Shown: positions 57,244 to 64,000 of the stretch, one piece after another
Layout: each line of letters starts with the position of its first letter
Position numbering within the stretch: the first letter of the stretch is position 1
Source: Paralvinella palmiformis
Lineage: Eukaryota; Annelida; Polychaeta; Terebellida; Alvinellidae
Length of the DNA: 64,000 nt
Reading direction: 5' to 3'
NCBI GenBank assembly: GCA_025642065.1
Contig: JAODUP010000350.1
Span: 62,001 to 126,000 of the forward strand
Made by a program: the position numbers and the translations under genes
The notes under the pieces: generated by a model
The model's input: only the letters and a program-made list of their open reading frames with translations
Database searches by the model: none
What the model was told of the DNA's origin: nothing

Positions 57244-58860
57244 AAAGTTGTTTTTCTTTCCCAAAAATCACTATTGCGTAATTGTGGCAGCAGCGAAATT
57301 TCCTCAAGTCGATGGTAAATTAGTTCCTTCTCATTATGGCTCAAGAAGAGAAAGTGGAACGAGGAATACATCAAATATAGGTTTTTCCATTCGTTTTTCA
57401 TTTTCAATTAGTGTTCATGAAAGGAAAAAAAATCCATACACAGAGGCTGAAAAGGTTGTTAAATCGTGCTTGAAAATTGCTGTCAATCTGCTACGTGGTG
57501 AAAGGCAAGCTGCGGATAAAATGGTGCAAATTCGTTTGTTCGGTGATACAAGGAAACTTCGATCTGCTATTATTGTTAAAGATCTGAAGCAACAGCTGAT
57601 CGTCAAATTGTTGAAACCAGCACTTATTGCTCTGTACTTTGATGAAACAACGTATATTGAGAAAGCTATACAACTCATTGTGTATCGTCATTTCCAGGAT
57701 CAAAGCTTGGGAACAAAATTGTCGAGAATTATATTTTGCTTGCCACCAAGAGAGCAAATTACAGATTTATTAATTTTCTTCAGGCTTGCCAATTCAAGAA
57801 ACTTTTATATTTACCTCCAATGTTAATCAAATGTGTTGGCGTAACGACAGACGGTGCTGCAGCCATGATTGGTTAACGTACTTTAAATCGCTGTTAAGAT
57901 TGGGAAGCCGTGGCTGTCAAGCAAGCGAATATTTGTTCCAATGGCCATCAATCTGAACTGGAAGAATTGTTGAAGGGTATTCCAAATTTTATCAATGCTA
58001 TTCGCCCACCAATAAAAGTAAATGCTGGCTATATTTAGATATATGAAAGGATAAATCTGCAGATCACACGATTCTTCTTCTACATCCTGAGGTTCCACGG
58101 TTATCATGTGGAAGAGTTCTTGAAAGAGTACTTTCCCCAAAGAATGAACAGTGCATTTTATACTGAGCTATGTGACGTGAAAACATCGCATTTCAAAGAT
58201 GATTTCTGGTTGGCCAAACTGTGTTAAATTTCAATCAGTTCAACCTTTTACTTTAAGGTAAAGGAGCTAATATTTTCGATGTCCTTGGGAAAATAGAAAC
58301 CATCAAAATGCAGATAATCGTGTGGCATAGTACCATTCGTAAAGGTAGTTTCGCCAATTTTCCTGATTTAGAAAACTTCCTCAAAGAGTATGAGTAGGAA
58401 GCTTGCAATCTCATCTGGAGAGAATAAAACTGAAGTACACCATGCCTGAGCATCTCCATTTGCTGACTAGAGACATTAAAACGTATTTTAGTCAGAAGTA
58501 TGTGAATGAATTGGAAAGCAAGATGCGGATAAGTAATCATTTTATCAACAGCTACATCGACCTATCAGATATTGGGGGAAATATGAGAGATGTGGAAGAA
58601 GCTTCCTTTTGACTTCAAGCAAAAATATTGTTTTGAAATGTACACCTACTACGGAGATAATTGGATTGGATTACTTACTTTTGCAGAATATATATCAAGG
58701 GCACTGAAGGCCCTTCCACCACTAGTAATGATGATAAGAACTCCACTCTCTGAAAGGGGGGACTTTAGACCTTTATAGAACTGAAAACAAAACTAAAATC
58801 ACTTCAGTATGTTGATTCTGTTATGCGGGAAGGAAATTAATCCTTGGTTTCAAAAGTTTA
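57244..58860 (+). mobile_element. dead ZBED5/SCAND3-like hAT transposase
   Basis: Frame 57248-57826 carries ISVHERKKNPYTEAEKVV, a region with QIRLFGDTRKL, then LIALYFDETTYIEKAIQLIV, which matches the LQLDEST strand with the first catalytic acidic residue. After a frame break near 57820, KCVGVTTDGAAAMIG (second catalytic region, TDGA) is followed by a stop. Near 58060-58140 another frame gives LLLHPEVPRLSCGRVLERVL, the conserved LLHTEVRWLSRG motif. Near 58245-58400 come GKGANIFDVLGKIE and RKGSFANFPDLENFLKEYE. Near 58590-58780 the C-terminal region is weak. At least four frame changes or stops. No BED finger found upstream. Family members are often domesticated, but this copy is clearly broken. 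Confidence 0.75.
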
Positions 58861-58974
58861 TCAGAGAATAATAACAATATCTTGGTGATTTATGATAAAA
58901 AAAACTTAACTGTAGTGTAAAAACATGGCGTGTTTGTATTTGTTTTTTGTGTGTGGTTAACATACTCAATAAGA

Positions 58975-58975
58975 C

Positions 58976-59017
<42 letters not shown>

Positions 59018-59070
59018 TGATGATGATGATGATATGGGATGATGGATGATGATGATCATAATAATAATAA
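58975..59070. repeat. AAT then ATG microsatellite
   Basis: AAT (58977-59014), ATG (59015-59055) and AAT units. Confidence 0.9.
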
Positions 59071-60815
59071 TAAATACACGTTACCATTCGTATGTTGACC
59101 TATTATAATCATATTTCGAGATTACACAATATTATTACATCCTAACAGTGAATATTAAAACAAAAACACTAATATGAGACACGCGCTTAGAATTTTAAGA
59201 TAATCACCCAGATGACGTCTGGATGAGAACTAATCCGCATCATTTGTTATCTTCTGGGAGATAATCCATGTTTGGCGTGAACAATCTGACGTTCTTAGCC
59301 AAGTAATGATATACGTTGATAATACTAGACAGTGGTACAGAGATTAGCCGTATTTTATCAATATATGTATTATATACTTGATCTTAGTTCAGTTGCGTAC
59401 ATGTTAGAGAAGTCGATTTCCTGTTTTGTTTGTGTTCTATAAGCTGACGTCATTAACTGAGATGAGACATGGACGAACGAGCATTATCTCTCAGTTGTTG
59501 TTGTTGTTTTGTTATTGTTTTGGCAAGATGCGTTTTGCTGCTATAATTTTACAAAATGGAAGAGATAGGAGCTGAAGCATACACGGAATAATAGCAGAAC
59601 TTTACTGTTGAATCATTGACTACACATTACAGATGGTTAATTATAGATCAGAAACAATTGACCTCTCACAAAAGGGAGCTCTAAAGGACATTTGTTCGTC
59701 TATCATAAACGAACTACGCATCAAAACTGTTACAATATTTCGTGTTTGTTTGTGTGTGTGCGTGTTTGCGTGCGTGCATGCGTGCGTGCGTGTGTGTATA
59801 TGCGTGTGTGAATATGTGATCACTCTCTGTATAGTTTAGCATATAGTAGCTAACTCGGTGATCATATTTTATCGACGTTTTTACTCACAAAACACATAAT
59901 TTATATAAATAACTTACAATATCTGAAGTGATAGAGTGATTAATCATGAGTATGTATTCGTTGTTATTAAAATCTCTTGGTCGCCAAAACACTGTTTTAT
60001 GTTTGGTTCTAATCTTGAAATGGTTCTTTAAAATAGTAGGCGCACATCTATCAGATCGAATGACATTTATTTCCAATTTTTATTACAAATTTCCGAGACT
60101 GCAATCCAAGAATAACACGTACCATTAGTCCAGTCAAAATACGACAAAAATGGCTAATCCACCACTAATTGAAATATAAATGAAGTTGTCTTTTTTCTGA
60201 AAGCTCAGAATCTACTGAATAACATACGAAAATTATAGTAAAATGAAATGAGTGGACCATTGTTTATTTCTATTTTGAATATTTTGATCGTTTCATTTTC
60301 ATAATGATTTCATGAAATCTAGAAATTGGCATCACTCTGTCAGTGTATATCCTAAATAAGTATAGATAGTATCTTTACCCATATTTTAATTGTCTATCTT
60401 ACATTACGTATGTTTCAAACATCTGGGGCAACTCGTTATATGGTAAAATGGGGCACCCTACCCATTTAAGTGACGTGTGGTCAGTGAAAAGCAGAAATAA
60501 GCATAACTTTTCCATTTGTCAACCTATAATAACAATCTTAGTGTCTTTACCCATGTGTTCAACCTCTACCTTTTAAGAGGATTTTCGGAAATTCAGGGTG
60601 GTTATATGTGGGAGAATATCGTGTACCCCTACCCTGAAGCCCAACAGCCTTTTTACAAAACAAAATGGGCATATAACAATGTTTCATCAACGTAATATAC
60701 ACACATTACATATCTCTACCAATGTTTTCTATTTCATGTGATGTATGTACATGTTATGCTTATCTACCCACCCTCCCACCCCCACAATGTTCGAGTCTGC
60801 GAAACTACTACTTGA
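59071..60815. other. AT-rich, GT/GCGT tract at 59750-59815, no gene seen
   Basis: Frames of 60-70 codons near 59633-60128 lack any motif. No SINE recognised. Confidence 0.4.
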
Positions 60816-61104
60816 CTTTTGACCTGCTCCTCCCCTCCCCTAGAGTCGATTCTGCCACCCAGGGATAAAAAAACATTCACAATGCTCCATGACTTTTACC
60901 ACCAGAAAAGGAAACAGATACCCAAGCTGAGAAGATACGATATCAAATCGATAGTACAAGATAAGAACATAGATCCACCCAGCCTTGATACATCCAATAC
61001 CAACACCGCAACAGAATATCTCCCAGGGTCGCTCAAATTTCTACTAACAATGTTGTTTGTGTGAAAGCTCTCACAATAGTCACGAGTGAGCCAGTGAACA
61101 GTAA

Positions 61105-61547
61105 ACTCTCGACTTTGGATCCAGTATGTGGAGATGGTAGATATTATACACACAGGCATGTTCTTGAGATAAGAAACGACATGTGACTGATTGCTCAACT
61201 GGCAGACCTTATACAGAATGTTACCATATATGTTAGCCTCTGGGCATGATCTCTATATAAAATCACTTCACATATTTCTGAAGACTGATGGGAGAATCGC
61301 AGTGTACGAACGATTCATCCAAGGCCTCCATATTGTTCGCCGATCAGACCGATTCTGGGCTGGTCTTTCAACTGACCTTGTAATAGAGCAAGTACTCATG
61401 GGGAGTTTAAAAACATCAGGTGGGCTGACTAGAGGACGGGCTATGATGGAGACACAATGCTTGGTCTGGATGAAGTCCAGTCCTGTTTGTGCGGAAGTAA
61501 ACAAAATGCGCAATAAGGAGCTCACAGGTGAGCTACACAACCAGTGA
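61105..61547 (+). pseudogene. fragment of the CXC-type multi-copy protein family, N-terminal part
   Basis: After WIQYVEMVDII (about 61112), two in-frame stops and then a frame from 61191 read MLPYMLASGHDLYIKSLHIF, GLHIVRRSDRFWAGLSTDLV, IEQVLMGSLKTSGGLTRGRA and KSSPVCAEVNKM, ending at a TGA. I recognise this block (LPYxAASGHxxYxKS...VRRSDRFWAGLSTDLVIEQVLMRS) from large, repetitive uncharacterised proteins of molluscs and cnidarians that carry a C-terminal CXC domain. Function unknown. Two stops, loss of the middle and an early end mark it as decayed. Confidence 0.6.
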
Positions 61548-61716
61548 TCAGCATAAAGACTCCACACATTCATAATTTGACAGCATTACATATACACTTC
61601 CATAAATGTCAAAGATTTTGTTTTTAAATGAAGAGAAATCAAGGTAACAGCAAGCAAACAAAATAACGCTTCTATCTCATAGTACCTAGTTCTTTAATCC
61701 CCAGATGATGATGGTG

Positions 61717-61719
<3 letters not shown>

Positions 61720-61754
<35 letters not shown>

Positions 61755-61970
61755 CCAGTGTCCTGTCGTCTCGAGGCGAGTATTGTGGACTACAAGAAGA
61801 TTCTTGGAGCTAGACTGTAGTTGCTGCTGTCCTTTGTTGATTGTCAACAAACCTCTGATATATGAGGGTGCAGCACCATTCAGTGTTTTGAAGGTAAACA
61901 GTTGGACCTTGAATTCGAAATATAATCATATATTGGTAATTTTTGTAATAGATCAGTAATTTCTGGAGCA
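61720..61970 (-). mobile_element. LINE reverse transcriptase C-terminal fragment (CR1/L2-like)
   Basis: On the minus strand one frame reads LFTFKTLNGAAPSYIRGLLT, INKGQQQLQSSSKNLLVVHN and TRLETTG, then enters an AAT tract (61720-61755). The A.TYK.LHG.AP.Y...L pattern and LRSS...L.VP.TR are typical of the region downstream of the RT palm in CR1/L2-like elements. Distinct from the 9.2 kb family, which has TYKSIND. Confidence 0.6.
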
Positions 61971-62194
61971 AAATCGGAATTTGTCTTTTACAGATAACTA
62001 CCTCATAACACCGTAGCTGATCACGTGACGTGTCGTTGATCGATTAAAAAACACGGTAGAAGCGCACAATATTCCGAAAAATGTTGGGTTTAATACTCAT
62101 CTGTTTATTGTTTGAATTTTGTGGATGATTAATATTAATATTAATTGTTGACAGGTGTAGATTTATCGAATCTATACTGTTATTATTATGATTA

Positions 62195-62240
62195 TTACAG
62201 GTGCTGGGTTCGAATCCAACTCGACCCTTTAAAGTGTGAA
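62195..62240 (+). mobile_element. tRNA-derived SINE B-box fragment
   Basis: CTGGGTTCGAATCCAACTCG is a perfect B box. No A box is visible in the AT-rich sequence upstream. Confidence 0.35.
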
Positions 62241-62284
62241 AATCATTTGAGCTTTAAGGCTTTTTTTAAATTGCCAACTGACTT

Positions 62285-64000
62285 TGTATCTGGGGGGGGG
62301 GTATTCATGTAGCTATTATCTACCAATTACATCCAACTCAGCAAAATGGACTGAAAGCCGCTGGTGTCTTCAAGGAATTTTCGGAATTTGTTGACTCTCT
62401 TGCTACCAACAGTTGTCATCTGTTGATCTTAGGCGATTTCAATACAAATTGTGATTGCCAGAGAAATGCAAATACCAAACAACTGGCTGACATTCTTAGA
62501 TCTGCCAAACTCAGGCAGCATGTGCAAAAATGAATACACAGACATGGTCATATCTTAAATCTTGTCATCTCCCGTGATGAAGACGGTTTGATTAAGGACG
62601 TGTCTGCGTCTTCCATGTTGTCTGATAATTTTCTTATTTGCATTGCTGTAGCTTTACAGAAATATTCTGCTTTATCTAAAATGTCTTGACTGTCCTCCCA
62701 AATATTATCAACTCAGACAAAAATATGGCCCATTGTTTTGATAAATGTTTCTGTAAAAATATTTTAAATATACATAATGGGTTCCCTTTCCGCGCTTTAT
62801 CATAGAGTATGCCATCCGTAGACGGGTCCTGCATGTCCATGATGGATACATTCAAGCCTCTTACGGAGATTGATATCACACAGTTGCTGAAAGATCGTCT
62901 AAAGTAGTTGACATTATATCTTGTGAAAGGGTGTCAGGATTTTTAATATAGCATATATGTAGTTATCCCTGAGTATTTCCCAAGACCCATGAAAGCTGCT
63001 CTTGTAAATCATTCATAAAAAAGAAATAGTTTGGATTGTAATATTCTAAGCAATTATTGACCTATCTCAAATCAATTATTCTTTAACTAAAATAATAGAA
63101 AGGGCATTTGCTCTCCGTCTAAACAATTATATTTCTCCAATAATAACGTTAATGAATCACTACAGTCTGCATATAAAAGTGGTAAGGGCACTGATACAGC
63201 CTTGGTTCGGGTGAAAATGATAGTATGCTGTCAATTAATCAAGGTAAGCCAGTATTACTTGTTCTTCTAGACCTGTCTGCTGCATTTGATACAGTTGACT
63301 ATAATGTACTTTTATCTAAGTTGAAAGACATGTTTGGTCTATGAGGTAGAGTACTAGATTGGTTTCAAACCTGTTTGGAACAACGCTCCTAGAGATTGTC
63401 CGTTTATGTTATTTAGTCTGAAGTTCAATCTTTGTTATCTGGTGTTCAGTTCTTGGTCCTCTGATTTCCACAATGTATACACGTCCTCTTGGGATCATTG
63501 TCCAGCGATATGATGCAGAATATCGCTTGTATAGTTCTGCTACACAGCTGTATATATCATTGGATCCTCTTTCTTGAAGAATTTAGTACATTGTATTACT
63601 GATATTTGGCTATGGATGACTGCAACTCTTCTAAAATTAAATGATGGTATAGCAAATATTGTCTATTTGGATTCACCTGTGTTAAAGATTGATGTATATT
63701 CATTAACCTCCAATGTGTCTATAAACAAGTTATTCTGACAAATGTATTAACATGTTTGAACATGTCACATCAAGTATGTTGAATACTAGAAGATACGATC
63801 CTATCATCCATTTCAAAACTTCCCTAACAACTTATAAATCTCTCAATGACATTGTACCTAACAACCTGTGTGTGAACTGGGTTCCGTTAGAAAATCATTC
63901 TGAAAACACAGGTAATCCGGTCAGATACTATTGTAGGTGCCTGTGTCTCGGCTCAAGTCATATGGTGATTGTGTGTTTAGTGTTGCAGCCCCCACTTTGT
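62285..64000 (+). mobile_element. LINE with endonuclease and RT, decayed, runs off the window
   Basis: Same family as the 9.2 kb copy but longer. The endonuclease C-terminal half is visible: CHLLILGDFNTNCD, LRQHVQK (stop) IHRHGH, LNLVISRDEDG and LSDNFLI, in which the catalytic SDH is SDN. Then comes RT: VLLVLLDLSAAFDTVDYNVL (first aspartate box intact, about 63255-63310), a broken VPQGS region, and LYSSATQLYIS in place of YADDTQLYIS (about 63530). The C-terminal region continues to the window edge. Many stops. The copy cannot encode active enzymes. Confidence 0.8.

Noticed and set aside
57883..58540. Minus-strand frames of 85-95 codons in the hAT region
   Set aside because: Opposite-strand shadows; the conserved hAT motifs lie on the plus strand in this interval.

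Overview
This is an AT-rich stretch of an animal nuclear genome, not a prokaryotic one. There is no operon structure or ribosome-binding-site logic. It is full of dinucleotide and tetranucleotide microsatellites, tRNA-derived SINEs, decayed LINEs, hAT-type and DIRS-like remnants, and fragments of multi-copy invertebrate protein families. The mix (several tRNA-SINE families, long ACTC/GAGT tetranucleotide tracts, YLDDF-type reverse transcriptase, BED/hAT and CXC-family fragments) suggests a lophotrochozoan, most likely a mollusc such as a gastropod. That placement is inference from repeat style, not from a marker gene.

Only one locus looks like host coding sequence: a sharply GC-rich island at about 15.1-17.2 kb on the + strand. 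It carries two overlapping long open frames (301 and 366 aa) with no recognised domain and a polyadenylation signal about 260 bases after the last stop. The two frames differ by one base, so this is one gene split by a frameshift, two exons, or a recently broken gene.

Layout. 0-6.3 kb: nested SINEs, a TIR element with TTCGCCAC-type ends, a THAP-like first exon remnant, a TTAA-flanked TIR element holding a SINE, and an internally deleted hAT copy. 7-14.9 kb: microsatellites, a higher-order minisatellite, a LINE 3' half and several SINEs. 15-17.5 kb: the GC-rich gene. 17.5-31 kb: SINEs, a LINE endonuclease fragment, a CXC-domain fragment and a 500-base GAT/GAC tract. 31.1-36.6 kb and 49.1-53.6 kb: the two arms of a large, aged inverted duplication. 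The 12.5 kb between them holds a BED-finger exon, a DIRS-like element, LINE pieces and SINEs. 54.6-56.3 kb: a tandem run of a microsatellite-headed repeat. 57.2-58.9 kb: a dead ZBED-like hAT transposase. 61-64 kb: another fragment of the CXC family, a LINE C-terminus, and a LINE that runs off the window.

The most informative structures are: (1) the inverted duplication, whose arms give internal before/after comparisons (a 150-bp satellite expanded in one arm only, a SINE present in one arm and absent in the other); (2) a SINE family whose 3' tail matches the 3' end of a LINE in the same window; (3) a dispersed repeat that starts at a GT microsatellite and ends in a perfect 7-bp hairpin; (4) three separate fragments of what looks like one CXC-type protein family; (5) the unrecognised GC-rich gene. 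Family labels SINE-A to SINE-E and repeat R are local names used only here. All alignments were made by eye, so boundaries are approximate unless stated as exact.
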